Origin: Macrothele yani
Lineage: Eukaryota > Arthropoda > Arachnida > Araneae > Macrothelidae
Direction: 5' to 3'
Assembly (NCBI GenBank): GCA_039090855.1
Contig: CM076997.1
Span: 169,600,709 to 169,664,708, forward strand
DNA length: 64,000 nt
Part shown: piece after piece, positions 10,620 to 22,082 of the stretch
Layout of the letters: each line of letters opens with the position of its first letter
How positions within the stretch are numbered: position 1 is the stretch's first letter
The notes under the pieces: generated by a model
The model's input: only the letters and a program-made list of their open reading frames with translations
The model's database searches: none
Told to the model about the DNA's origin: nothing
Translations under genes and position numbers: made by a program

Positions 10620-12700
10620 TTTCCACGTTTTTTCAATAACAAAGGCTTCTGAAAAACGTATTAGTTTCTCTGAACGTTGATCAAGAACAACGTTTGCTCT
10701 CTAAAAATCAGGGTTACAAACATTACCCATACATATTTCAATCAAGGCTGTCTTCCGGTCTTTTTTCTTCAAATTATCTAAGTGTTTTTTTTTTTTTTTT
10801 TTTTAAGGTTTAACGACCACCGTGAGCAACTCAATGGGCTATAAGCAGTCGCCCGTCCCTAATTTAGGGTCACTCGTTCCAGGGAAGGGAAAGAGCCAGT
10901 GCCGTAAGACAAACACAACATCCATGCCTCACCGGGATTCGAACCCGGACCCCTTACGGACAAATGATCAGAGGCCAGCGCCTTAGACCACTGCGACACC
11001 GGGGCGGCCTAAGTGCTTTAGTATTCTAGTTGGTAATCGGTTTTTTGTGCTTCCTACAAAGAATTTTGACCTGGTACCATCTTGATCAATCACTGGGATA
11101 GTATATACACCATCCGTATTTAAATCTTTTTGGGGCCCTTTATTTTTTAAGAGTATATCAGCATAAGTACTGGCGTTTGTACCAAAACTCTTATTAACTT
11201 TATCACATTCTCTATGAAATATGGAAGTAATGGCTGGGAGATATGGAAATGTACCACAGAGGATTTTTATCTATTTTTCTTCAAACTTCTGCGTATGTTT
11301 GCGGTCATAAATCAGTTTATCTATCATTTTTTATCATATCAATATCCAATAGCTGTATTCAAAATCCAATTGAGTTCTTCATTTCGTAGCTTACTGCTGC
11401 TACATACTGTAAAAGATCTCTGTACTAAATATCTAAACGCAGAAAGTTTATGGGATATTGGAGGACAAGAACTAGCAGGAATGAACACTGGAGCATACGT
11501 ATCCTTCCGATAAACTTGAAATTCTAGTTGATGTTGTTTTCTTGAAACTATAACATCCAAGAAAGGTAATTCACCATTTCGCTGTAGTAAAAGTTATAGT
11601 CGGATAATATTCACCGAAGGCCATTTGTACATTTTGAATTGCATCTTGATTAGATTCCCTAAAAATTATGAACGTATCATCTACATATCGGGAATATGAT
11701 ACAATACTGTGCTCATAAATAATGATAATGTTATCTTCGATGTCCTTCATAGTTAATCCTGCAAAGAGTGTGGACATGGGTGAGCGCCCATTGGAGCACC
11801 AGATCTCTGCCGAAACATTTTACCGTAAAACTCAAAATAGTTATCTTGAATAAATGAAAGGGCAGAAATAATGTCGTCAACTTCCCTAGGTGACAACAAG
11901 GCCCTTAAAGATAGTTTGCTATTTATAATTGAAATAGTAGTTTTAACAGGGGTATTTGGGAACAATGATATTACGTCCATGCTAATGAAACAAGCGGTAT
12001 TGCTGTCAAAAACACATTGTTTCACTCTATCAATAAACACCTTACTATTAGGTACACAATATTGTGAGTATGGTACTAATGGTCTCAAAAACTTCAACAA
12101 ATTTATTTCCAGATGTATTAAGGAAAACTAAATCTTGAAATTATGTCTCTAATTGGAGTATCTGGATTATGGAGCTTAATTTTACCAAAAGCCCCTGACA
12201 ATCCGGCTCTCTTTGGAGGCTGGGAGATCCGTACTGAATCTGGTAAACAGCTGAGGTTACGGAAATAAGCCAATTTTTGTATGAGCCGGTCAGTGGGGTC
12301 TTTATCTACTTATTCAACACATGGCTTGTGTATTGCACTTTCCATTTTATCCATATAATCTCTATGGTTCATTATCACTAGACGTTGGGATTTATCGTCC
12401 TCAATTTTATTAATCTCAAAATTTCTTCTCGAATCCAAAAGTTGTTAACGTTCATATCGAAATATGCATCGGTTGAAATCCCCCGAAAAGCTGTCCTTAT
12501 GTTTTTGTTGATTTATCTTCGTATATAATTTGTATTTTGAAGGGCCTCGTTGAGGAGGACTCAAAGTCTCCATAATATTCTCAAATAATGGGATATATTT
12601 TTCCGCTCTTGGTAGCCGAAATGGTGGAGCAAACTTTATACCTCTATCAATGGCTTTTAATTGTTGGTAGGTCAGTACCATATTCGACAGATTAACTACA
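10620..12700 (-). pseudogene. PLE-1 reverse transcriptase plus GIY-YIG-like endonuclease, broken
   Basis: Minus-strand fragments in several frames give, in order: an N-terminal segment (12681-12445); an RT core with ISMDVISLFPNTPV (12100-11753); the catalytic YVDD motif (11777-11571); a C-terminal RT segment with HKLSAFRYLVQRS (11560-11339); and near 11150-11020 a GIY-YIG-like stretch with DGVYTIPVIDQDG and FVGSTKNRL. That stretch is split by a SINE and continues past it to about 10620. Stops and frame changes are numerous. RT followed by GIY-YIG is the hallmark order of Penelope-like elements. Confidence 0.85.
10785..11008 (-). mobile_element. tRNA-derived SINE, full length
   Basis: Minus orientation with poly-A tail (T run at 10787-10804) and 7 bp duplication CTAAGTG (10778-10784 and 11009-11015). 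The head has a B-box-like GGTTCGAATCCC and an A-box-like CAGTGGTCTAAGGCG. It is inserted in the GIY-YIG region of PLE-1. This is one of the best copies of a family found at about a dozen places here. Confidence 0.92.
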
Positions 12701-12891
12701 TTTGCCTTATTTACACCTTGTATAGTAGTTCAATGTGTATCATTGGACTCACGCAAAAGCCAATCAAGTTTCTTACGAATTTTGTAGTAAAATGTTCATG
12801 TTTTTTGCTCCAAAAGTATAACGTTCTTCCTAGTGGTTCGAAATTATTGTTCAAACAACTTACATTCGAATTCTTATCAAAGTTATTAATA

Positions 12892-13085
12892 CAGACATTT
12901 GGCGTGGACCAGAAATATCAAACAGAGGTCATCGCCCTTTCCACGTTTTGAAGTGAGTCACGGAAAAATTCTCTTTGGCCGCCCCCGGGAATCGATAGAC
13001 CCTGTGTTTGTTTCCCGGTGGCGGCCAATGAGAATTTTTCCGTGACTCACTTATAAACGTGGAAAGAGCGATTGCCTCTGTTTGA
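12892..13085. mobile_element. Foldback insert with about 73 bp inverted arms
   Basis: Arms starting CAAACAGAGG (about 12920) and ending CCTCTGTTTG (about 13084) pair almost completely, with a central loop of about 20 bases. Similar direct flanks of about 19 bp, starting CTTATCAAAG, at 12873-12891 and 13086-13104 suggest a long target duplication. It interrupts the N-terminal side of the PLE-1 coding region. Confidence 0.75.
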
Positions 13086-13561
13086 CTTATCAAAGTCATT
13101 CATATATTTAAAATAAAAGTCTAAGCACTTTCTGTTAAGAGTAAATATATAAGAACACTGACGTTTCATCTGCGTAATTAATCTTTTGGTTTCACATGTT
13201 CTTAGAATAGTATTACACTGGCGATCTTTAGCTTGATTAATAATTCGTAAAGACTTTTAGGTATTAGACTAAAGTTTCTGCAGATAATAAGAAAACTCAA
13301 TTTGTGTTCTTCATGACAGATTCGCATTCGAAACTTCTGGAAATTCCGACATAAATACATATTTGGTTTTGTAATGTTTTGTCGCTACGCAGCAAATAGG
13401 CCCTGTCTTCAGTTATGTAATCACAGTAACGTTGACTTCGAACTGCCTTGTCGTTTAAGAGTTATCGACATAAATCTTAAGACCAAAAAACATTTGGCTA
13501 ACTTAATGCGCTGGAAGATATTTAAATTGAAGGTACAAAATATACCCTAAATCTCTATGCG

Positions 13562-14386
13562 TATATCGAAGTTCCATCCCCATAGAAACTTATATTGGAA
13601 AATGAAACTCAAATTAAACCAAAAAACAGAGAGACTCAATATAACTCAAGAAATCATAATGAAATTGGAAAGTATCTACTCAGATACAATTCTAAATTTG
13701 ATCCACCATTCGGCTTACAGCAAATTGTCAACGAGGCTCTTCGTTACGATGAATCAACGTGTGATATCACAAGTGACAATGACAGGACGTGACAGCCAAT
13801 CATATGCATCGAGGGGTATAAATACCCAGGTGCTTTACTAGCATTACTTAGAACCGCTTGATAATGGTATAGGAGATATACCGAAATGCATCGCGCGTGT
13901 CAAATAGACAACACGAATGTATTTGTTGCGAGGTCATATGGTGTTGTCGTTGATAGTGTGTAATGCGTTTCTTCAATTCACTATACGGATTAACTTTTTG
14001 GACAAGAGGCTGGAACACCTACCGGAATGCGAAAAGTTCATACGAAACCAAAGGAACAAGGTTTTATATAATTTAATACCTTCTTATTAACTTTTTGTTT
14101 CAACAAAATAGACTAGTTTGGATTACTGCAATAGTGTGTGCAATTTCATTTACTTCACCTAGAATTTAGTGTAGTTACCTCTTAATTCACAATTTGAAAG
14201 ACTTGTATATATATATACTTGCGAATCATGTGTAATTGAAATAATTGTATGTTTCATAGAAAAAAAAATTAGTTCATTATTCAAGAGTTCTATTTGCCGC
14301 TGTCACTGGTATGATTTTTTGTTTTCGTCACAAGTGATAAGAATGCGCATAGAGTTTTAGGGTATATTTTGTACCTTCAATTTAAA
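13562..14386 (+). repeat. PLE-1 right arm (inverted copy of the 3' end)
   Basis: Matches the reverse complement of the left arm over about 0.8 kb with scattered differences, including an antisense-placed copy of the coding tail (plus frame 13557-13841) and the hammerhead-like hairpin at 13857-13886. Confidence 0.85.
13857..13886 (+). ncRNA. Hammerhead-like hairpin, PLE-1 right arm
   Basis: Same motif as in the left arm, on the plus strand: CTTGATAA, T, stem GGTATA (13866-13871), loop, TATACC (13877-13882), GAAA (13883-13886). Conservation of stem and GAAA between both arms is seen. Function is inferred only. Confidence 0.35.
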
Positions 14387-14403
14387 TTCTCTACTCTTGT
14401 TAG

Positions 14404-17255
14404 CAGTGGGCCTAGGTCTTGTACAAGGGGACGCTAAAGTAATCTAGTTAAAATCGAAATGTAACCTTTTATTTTGAAATTCTGTATTGCCCTAAAAAGG
14501 AGGGAGTACACAAAAAACATTTATATAAAATAGAATACCATATGATAATTATCATGAAATGTCATCAGGTCTTAATTTTGAGCATATAGGTTCTTTTTTA
14601 AGTTATGTACAAAATTTGTGAAATGCAGAAGTTTTGATAGGTGTTTATATTGAATATGCAGATTTGAATTTCAAATTTCACCTACATATACTGTATACAT
14701 ACAAAGGCTACTAGCATTATAATTTGAGATAATGAAAGTAAAAAAATCAATATTCCTACCATTTTTGTGAGTACCGTGTTTCCTTAAACAGGTTTGTATA
14801 TCAGCTCTATTCTTAATTTTTTCTTTTCACCAAATACGTCAGTACACCTATCAAGAAACACAGGATCACTTGAAAGCTCTCGAAGTAAAGCCTTTTCAAT
14901 GGCTAATGAGCTGAAGTGACTTAGACGGTCATTTGTCATAGAGTTTCTAAGGAAAGTTTTAACGCGCTTTAAAGTACTCACGTTTCTCTCACTACTTGCA
15001 GTTGTTGCTTGTAATGTGAGAATTAGACGATGTAGTTTGGTTACCTTTTCGTAAATACCGTCCAAACCATTTGCTACTAAATACTTCAAAAAATCTGTAG
15101 GTTGCAAAGCTTTCTTGTCATCTTCGTAGATATTGACCAGCTCATTTTGCAGTTTATCTTTCGTAAAAAGATCGTAATTTTCAAACAAGTTATTCAGAGC
15201 CACAGGAAGAATTTTTCGATATTCCGTGAACTTCTGTTCATTCACGAGCTCTGTGAACTGCAAATTAACAAAATCTTTAAATCTCTCCTTCATTTGAACA
15301 ATTTGAGAATCAAGTATTTCGTAGCACACGAGTCACACTGATTTTCTCGCTTTCCCCAAACTGCAAGTTCTCATTGAACTCCTTACTTTTTTAACACAAT
15401 TATCAATGAAATCGTCATTCTTTCTAATATTTTCTAACTGCTGAATGGTCTGATGAATCTCATTATGACGTGAAACAATACTGAGATTGACTGAAGTACT
15501 TTCATCAAGGGTTCCATGTAAACAAAGCAGGCGTCATAAACACACAGAAGAAAAACAAAAATCGAACTATCCAAATGTCTTTTCAACCCAATGGCAGAGT
15601 TTATAGAATCACAGTCCCACTGGGAATTTTCGTCCTCGATAATGTTAGAAATGGCCCTGTAAAGTTCACGAAAATGATTTTAATTGTCTGAATTGCCTTT
15701 GAGTGGAAGTTCCGGCGAGTATTGCTTGCTTATGGAAGCGTAAAACCTTGCTCTGTCAGAACAGTTCGCTTGGATGATTTGCTAAAAAAACTGTGAAAAG
15801 CAGTCAGCGCACACACAGTTTCACTTTTTAAATATTTTTTGAGCCATGCAAGAGCACGAGATCCAACTGATGAGCATAACAATGTATAAAAAGTGCATTT
15901 GGACAAAACTTTCTAACTAGGTACTGAACTCCTCCTGCTCGACCAGCCATAACCGAAGCTCCGTCATAGGTCTGACTAACGACTTTCTCTGTGACGCTCC
16001 AGTCGTTTTAAACTTTGTGAATTATGTCTGCTAAGCCTTCAGCTGTTTTGTCTCTTGAAACATCGTAAAATTCAAGAAATCTTTCCTCAATCCTGTCTTC
16101 AACACAATATCTTAATATCACAGTCATCTGGCTTTTGCAAGATACGTCAAGTGTTTCATCAGCTTCTACAGAAACAAAGGGAGTTTGTAAGTGCTGTCGG
16201 ATGGTTGATTCGTTCATAGCCAATAGCTCTAAAAGTTCAAAGTAATTTCCATTGTTGACTGAATCTGCACCTTCCTTATGCCCTCGAAATGCCAATTCTT
16301 GTTTTGCAAGGTATATAATTGACTGGATAATTCTTTTAAGAACTTCTGTTATTTGCGACTTGTTGATTCTGTTTCACGGCTTGAGTGCGTGCTGCTTCTG
16401 GTAAAACATGATCTATACGAATTTTTCCAAGCAAAACAAAAGACTCCATATACTGCAAATGTCCTCTTGAAGAGGCATGTTTATTTGCTTTTTTGATGAA
16501 ATTGCTCAATTCTGAAATGCCATTAATGCACCATTCGTTGTCTTTCTCTCCAAATAGTAAGCAAACGTAGCAAAACATTTTTTGTTTTCTACTGCACCCA
16601 GTAGTCCATTTGTATCTATCATACCACGAAGACTGCCAAGTACAAGTACTACCTTTACTTGTTTGCTTAATTTTCAAGTATGGCGTAAGTCTTTTGTTTT
16701 TTAAATAGCACCGTTTCTCCAACGTAACATTACAGCTGGGAGTTTTTTTGCAAGTAATCAATGAAATCCTCGTCCAACATGCTTTCCACATCACATTTTT
16801 TCAGAGTAAAAATATTATAAAACAACACTGAACACACAAAAAAACACACTGAACAACAGAGAATATCTGCCCAACGCTCGCTAAAACTCGTGCTCCTCGA
16901 ATACGCTGGCGTTTCCCGTCACAAACAAACGGGAGTAATCACCCTTCGCGAGCATGCGCAGTCATATGAATTTGACCCTGGCCTCGGTTCTCCTCAAGGT
17001 CATCAGACGCTAGATTGGCCAAACGTCTGGCATTGAAGAGAAAACCACTTTACATCAGACGAGCAAAAGAGAGGGAACTGCGTGTTTGCTATTATGGGAA
17101 AGTTAACGCTAATATTGTGTTTTCATGCTATTTTTGTTAAGAATAACATTTAAGGAAATGTAATGGAATAATACTCTTGCAAGAAAAAGCACTTTTCTCC
17201 ATTGATTTTTCAAGGGACGCTGTGCGTACCAGCATCCCCTCACGCTATGCCACTG
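14404..17255 (-). mobile_element. hAT transposon, ZMYM1-like group
   Basis: A perfect 8 bp duplication CTTGTTAG (14396-14403 and 17256-17263) flanks the element. The termini are CAGTGGGCC at the left and GCATAGCG-type CAGTGG at the right (reverse complement of ...GCCACTG), typical hAT ends. The 2852 bp contain a minus-strand transposase remnant. It sits inside RTE copy E, its target duplication overlapping the PLE-1 duplication by two bases. Confidence 0.93.
14784..16794 (-). pseudogene. hAT transposase (ZMYM1-like), broken
   Basis: Three open segments in order: 16794-16336 with a zinc-binding TTF-type region (FCYVCLLFGE, then a tract ending SSRGHLQYMESF); 16295-16008 with LAFRGH-type start and SVEADETLDVSCKSQM, the DUF4371-type core; and 15329-14784 ending in the hAT dimerisation domain (ATTASSERNVSTLKRVKTFL). 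The region between 16008 and 15330 is out of frame with stops. Related proteins are annotated in animals as ZMYM1-like or DUF4371 proteins, but the flanking duplication shows this one is a transposon gene. Confidence 0.85.
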
Positions 17256-17425
17256 CTTGTTAGAAAGTTCCTGGATCACACGCTACAGCTCGGAGAGGCT
17301 ATTTGGGGAAATGGCTATGTCAGCAGTAAAACAAAACTGGGTTAAATGATCTCCATTAATATTTTTCAGTTGCCTTCCAATTTCAGTGATTGAAAGACAA
17401 TCTGCAATATGCCAGTGAAGAGTTT

Positions 17426-17984
17426 GGAATATACAAAACATATTAAAAAACTGTTTTGTAGAAAAATATATTACAAAATGTATTAAATTGTTTTAGACGA
17501 TATGGGCAAAGACACCGAAAACTCAAGGTAACATAAAAAGTATCAAATGACCGAGCAGATAATGAACCACCACAGAAAGGTGCATTGTGGTACAGCCTGT
17601 CGAATACCCATTTACAGCAACTTGATAACCTCAGACTTGTACTATAAATTTCATTAAGGATATCCTAAAATTCAAAAAACCAACAAATAAAACGCAACAC
17701 ATCGTACAACGCGCATACCAGCTAACTTTACTGATTGCAAAATAGCCAAAAGTAACCCAAAGTAATTCCTACATACCACTTAACCCTATAAACAAGGTTG
17801 GTGAGAAACAATAAGGGCCCAGTAGCACGAGCTAGAAAAACCTGAACCTAGAACCCTATCACTATGATCAGGAGAACACAGATTGAGTCGAATGGCTTTT
17901 CTTATTCAGCAAATAGCTGTCATACGACCAAAAGCTACGCAGTCTATTTTCCTTCTGGGAGACAGCAGTGTTGATGTGATTCAA
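17426..17984. other. No recognisable gene
   Basis: AT-rich sequence with no supported frame or repeat seen. Confidence 0.5.
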
Positions 17985-18500
17985 ACGTAAGTGTATATCT
18001 CTATTTCTGATGTATTTGCAGCAATATTGCGCTTCTGAAATTTCGATAGAAAAAATTATTTTGTCATTATGCAAGTTGAAAGACTTCGTGCAACAGAATT
18101 AAATAGGCTGCAACGGAATACCGTCTTAGCACGATTTATTTTAAAAGATGAAAAACTATGTACAGGTTGAAACATACATTAGCACTTTCGAAGTGACACT
18201 CACTTCATCTTCAGATGTACTGATATAAACGCCAACTCTATATCATATATATACACTTGTGCACCATTCTTTTGTCATCTGGTATCGTTCACCACGAGAT
18301 ACCATTTCAGAATTCCTTCTACTTAAAATAATTTTATAAATTTCTTATTTTTGTCGATATCTCTGCTTCTAACACACTGGTTTGAAAAATTCGCTCTTAG
18401 CCTGAGAGTGTTTCTGGTGCGAAATTTTTGCATATAATTACGAATTCTTCTTAACGCGTAAGTGCACCACTAAAGAGCATGAGTCCATGTTTCCACTACT
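17985..18500. repeat. Degraded units of the ~146 bp CTCF-motif repeat, with a PLE fragment between them
   Basis: 17985-18085 and 18340-18500 resemble units at 23890-24870 and 52260-53715, for instance GATATCTCTGCTTCTAACAC and a GTGCACCACTAAAGAGCATG segment. Between them (about 18090-18260) lies a fragment with a Penelope-type hairpin. Confidence 0.6.
18186..18214 (-). ncRNA. Hammerhead-like hairpin in a PLE-type fragment
   Basis: Minus strand: CTGAAGA, T, stem GAAGTG, loop AGTGT, stem CACTTC, GAAA. CUGAAGA fits the hammerhead consensus CUGANGA. The one unpaired base between core and stem II is also present at PLE-1 and PLE-2. The surrounding 18090-18260 has no coding remnant, so assignment to a Penelope-like element rests on this motif. 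Confidence 0.4.
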
Positions 18501-18744
18501 TTTGCTCTACTTTCTCCTGTATGAATTTGGTTACCTCTTGCACTGTTTTCTGCACCGAACTTCCCGTCGAAATTCCTAAGACATTATTATTTAGGTCACA
18601 CTGGCAGCCAGATAAGACAAGCAGACTAGAATAAAGTAGGACCGTACTGATCTCAAGCTGTGTTAGGTGTGGAAGCTACCAACGAGATCAGAACGATCCA
18701 TAAGATGATTTACTGCTGTGCCATCAGCTACTCTGAATTAATAT

Positions 18745-18966
18745 TTTTCTGTTTCGGAGTTTAAAGACCACCGTGAGGAATTCTAAGGGCTGCAAACAGT
18801 CGCCTGTCTCTAATTTAAGGCTGTGGTTCTAATGAAGAGAGAGAGAGAGAGAGTGCACTAAGGTAAACTCACCATTGCATGCCTTGCACGGGTTTCGAAC
18901 CCGAACCCATCTCGGACGAATGATTAGAATCCAACGTTACGAACCCCTATACCTGTGGGACGGCTT
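18745..18966 (-). mobile_element. tRNA-derived SINE, old copy
   Basis: Matches the SINE at 10785-11008 along its length, including TTTCGAACCCGAACCC (B box, minus) and AAAGACCACCGTGAGGA. It contains a (GA)n expansion at 18836-18853. Confidence 0.85.
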
Positions 18967-20169
18967 GTTGATTTAGAGGTTAACAGCATTTTATCGTTTA
19001 CGATTGGATTTATTGATCAAAAATGAAAGTGGAATTATCAATTACTTCATTCTAATTTTATTGGAGCTTCTATCAAAGACATCCGTGAGGATATTACCTA
19101 TAAGCTGTTCTTGCTTTCTGTACTTTTAAAGGTTGAACCCCGAGACTCTAAGAGCTGTTATGCAAGCTGGTCGTTTTCAGGCTGGGAAGTGTTCAGATTT
19201 GCTTTCATTCATACATTATCTGTAGAGTGTTTCCAAAAAGCTCTAGTCAAACTTTGGGCACTTGTTCTACAGCATAGATTGATGAAAAAAAAATTATGTG
19301 ATCATTGTGCAGGAAACACTTCCTTTCCAAGTTAGAGCGCACTTTGAGAACTCCAGTATGCATGCCTGTCAAAAATTTACGCTGCTAGGTAAATTTGCTT
19401 CATTTGCATATCGCATAGCACAGAACATGAGTGAAACTGTTGGACAAACTTCAACAGCTCCTGGGTGAGACAATGCTACATAAAGCGAGTTGTCGACTGT
19501 TCTGCTACTTATCTGCTTGGAATTAACGTGTAAGCGAACCAGGAGTCTTCTTATTGTAAATCCATATGTTATTCGTGCTTTTGACCATAAATTAATGGTT
19601 TTCAACACCAAAGTGCCCGAAATTATTTTTTTTTATTTAAAAAAATAAAAAAAAGAAATTTTATTATTTTTATTTATTTAATATTTTTTGGACCAGTAAA
19701 CAGAAACAACAGCAAAGCTCAACGCCTCTACAGGATAGCTTTTCCGAAACACCAATATGTAGCCAAGTATACTTTTGCAGCCATCTATCGGCGTGCTCAA
19801 GAAGCAAAGTCGGTTTAGCCTGATACGTCAGATTCAGGCCGGAACTAATAGTAAAAAAAAAAAAAGGTTCTGGACATGGTCGCGTAAAGCCCTGAAATTA
19901 AGACAAGAACAGTAGCACCAGAAGCATGTTTCACATTCAGTTGTATGAAGAATTTGTCGTCAGGATCAAATCTACCTGTATCAGATACAGCGAACACAGG
20001 ATCCCTCACTAGCTGATTTTCATTCACGAGTCATGTTTTTTCATTGGTTTCTACAGATTGCATTGCACCTAGTTTTGTTTTTTTCATTGAGTGTTTTTAA
20101 TCGACCTCTCGCAATTCACAAGTCATGGCAGTGTGCATTTTCATACAATTTTCCACTAGGTACTTGAAA
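18967..20169. other. No supported gene
   Basis: Short open frames only, none with a recognisable product. A TTTTTATTTA-rich stretch occurs at 19625-19690. Confidence 0.5.
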
Positions 20170-20625
20170 ATCGTCATGATGTAATCCCATTCTCGACACA
20201 AGCAGGGGTTTGGTTTAAATGTTTGAGTTGACATAGCTGATGAATATCTGACAGGTCCTTTTTTCCTACCACTATCGCTATGTGGCCAGCAGTGTCTTTC
20301 GAAGGAGGTAGTGCCGTTTCATTAGCAACACACCGTGTATCATGCTTGATGAGACTCCAGCCTGTTTTAGCCTTACTGCTCAAGAAGATTTCAATCGCAC
20401 GTATTCTGCGGCAGAATTGGTGCTAGTGGTAAAACTACAAAGCCTGCTCGGTCTCCAGATTTGTATCCACTATTCTCCTTATGGCACCATTTTAAATCTG
20501 ATGCTTGCGCTGCCCCAGTTTCTAATAAACAACCTCTCCGCGAATGAACTGTGGATGGCTGTAGAAAATTTTAGAACCCTTCGGGACTTTTCAAACGTGT
20601 TCCATAGCTGATCAAAAAACCCGGT
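20170..20625 (+). pseudogene. Possible mariner-like transposase remnant
   Basis: In shifting plus-strand frames the region near 20450-20530 reads as a Ser-Pro-Asp-Leu-Tyr-Pro-Leu-like segment followed by a Leu-Trp-His-His-Phe-Lys-Ser-like one, resembling the end of mariner-type DDE domains. Stops are frequent and no terminal repeats were found. Low confidence. Confidence 0.35.
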
Positions 20626-21307
20626 GAGGCGAATATTCCTGCTGCCGGAGACAATTTTAAGAACTTGCTGAGAGATACATAATCATTTTTGCATATCACT
20701 TTCTCTGATGCAATAAAGTGAAATAACGGCTAACTTCATTAGTTTCCTTGCCTGCACTCTCAAAATGTGCTATTACCCTGAAGAAAAGCACTTGCGAACT
20801 AATGTTCAGTCTCTTTTTTCACGACTCTGCGCAGTGGGACACGTTCCAAATGTTTGGTGTATCTTTTGGACGCATTCTGTTTACTGAGGGTTGTAGCAGT
20901 CCTCTGAGGAGTGGTCGTGGAATGACAAGCCTTGTAACCTTAGTTTTTGATCAAGCCTTGTACGTAAGTAGAAAAAGTATAAAAGTCGAAAATGAACAAA
21001 TTTGCGATTGAGCTGAGAAAATCCATTTCACAAAACTTCTGTTTAGCGCAAGAAATATCCTTTACGGAAGTTCATTTTCTATTTCCTTATCTTATCATAC
21101 ATAGTCACTACGGTAACATCCATATCTTTTTAATTCTGTGTGCTGAAGCTAGCCAGCGTCACATGTAACTGTTACAGCTCTTGCTTTCGAGATAACGTAG
21201 CTCACAGTACAAATAAAAAGATGTAAGATTTCCTTTTATCTACCAAAGAAACAGATATTTTTGTCTCTTGAAAGGAAATGTTAAAGCTGCAAAATAAGAG
21301 ACCAAAT
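20626..21307. other. No recognisable gene
   Basis: AT-rich sequence, nothing supported. Confidence 0.5.
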
Positions 21308-21484
21308 TTGCTTGCCTAGTGAGCAGTGATCTAAGCATTGGCTTCTGATAATTATTCAGAGATATGTCTGGGTGTGAATCCCGTTTAAGGCATGAACGGA
21401 GGTTTTGTCTTACGGCACTGGCTCTCTTCCTTCCCTAGAACCAACTCCTCCAAATTAGGGATGGACGACTGCATATAGCCCATA
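21308..21484 (+). mobile_element. tRNA-derived SINE, old partial copy
   Basis: Matches the SINE family from the A-box region (AGCAGTGATCTAAGCATTGG) through TTTTGTCTTACGGCACTGGC and CAAATTAGGGATGGACGACT. Plus orientation, diverged. Confidence 0.85.
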
Positions 21485-22082
21485 GAACTACTGTACCTCA
21501 AATCGTTTCTCTGTTTCCTCATAGTTTGTCAGAGGAAGTCTGTTAGTCTCACCGTTGAGATATGTATGCAGACGCAGACTGGGCCACCGGGGTACCGGGA
21601 GAATTCTTGGTGGGACGCCATATTCTTGTAGAAAAGCTCGAGAAAAAGAAAAATACATGAATATATATACTTGTACGTACTTCAATATTCTTGTAGAAGA
21701 AAACAAGTTATACTGAAACGGTAAAGTTTGTTTATCACCTGGATGACTTCAAAAAAAAAAGAAAGAAAGAAAACCTGCGAAGTACATGTTCTGTTGAGTC
21801 AAACACTGTTTTTGATACATTCTATTTCCCTTTCAAATTTAAGCCCAAGTCCGTTTCCGCTGATTCGTCCACTCCGTCGTCTTTTGCCAATTGCAGTTCA
21901 ATAACCAATACAATCTAATTTATTTATGCTATTAATAGTCTGGGATAGATACTCGAAATTCATTGTGTACTTTAATGCATTGTGGTTCACTGACGGTAAA
22001 AGTTTTGGGTTGCTGCACTGTTTTTCTCTTTTTTTACGCTTTCCAGCCGTATTTTGAAGAAGCGTATGTGCTCCAACTTTTT
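21485..22082. other. No recognisable gene
   Basis: No supported frame. An AAAGAAAGAAAG-like low-complexity stretch lies near 21752-21772. Confidence 0.5.

Larger units (their letters stand above)
9742..14386 (-). mobile_element. Penelope-like element 1 (PLE-1) with inverted terminal arms
   Basis: Flanked by an 11 bp duplication TTCTCTACTCT (9731-9741 and 14387-14397) inside RTE copy E. The outer segments, roughly 9759-10601 and 13562-14386, are inverted copies of each other, and part of the end sequence recurs at 13494-13561 in the direct sense. Between them a broken frame on the minus strand encodes a Penelope-type reverse transcriptase followed by a GIY-YIG-like domain. Terminal repeats in varied orientation are known for Penelope-like elements. 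It carries a SINE (10785-11008) and a foldback insert (about 12892-13085). Confidence 0.9.
9048..17425 (-). mobile_element. Old RTE-clade LINE (copy E), split by a Penelope-like element and a hAT element
   Basis: Three pieces match the complete RTE at 35297-38483 in order: 9048-9741 (3' end), 14387-14403, and 17256-17425, which aligns with the RT region near 36012-36180. The gaps hold PLE-1 (9742-14386) and the hAT element (14404-17255). The sequence is clearly more diverged than the full copy and has no useful open frame. Only the 3' third or so of an RTE is present. Confidence 0.85.

Noticed and set aside
14784..16794. ZMYM1-like or DUF4371 protein as a domesticated host gene
   Set aside because: Frames are broken and the sequence lies between hAT ends with a perfect 8 bp duplication.
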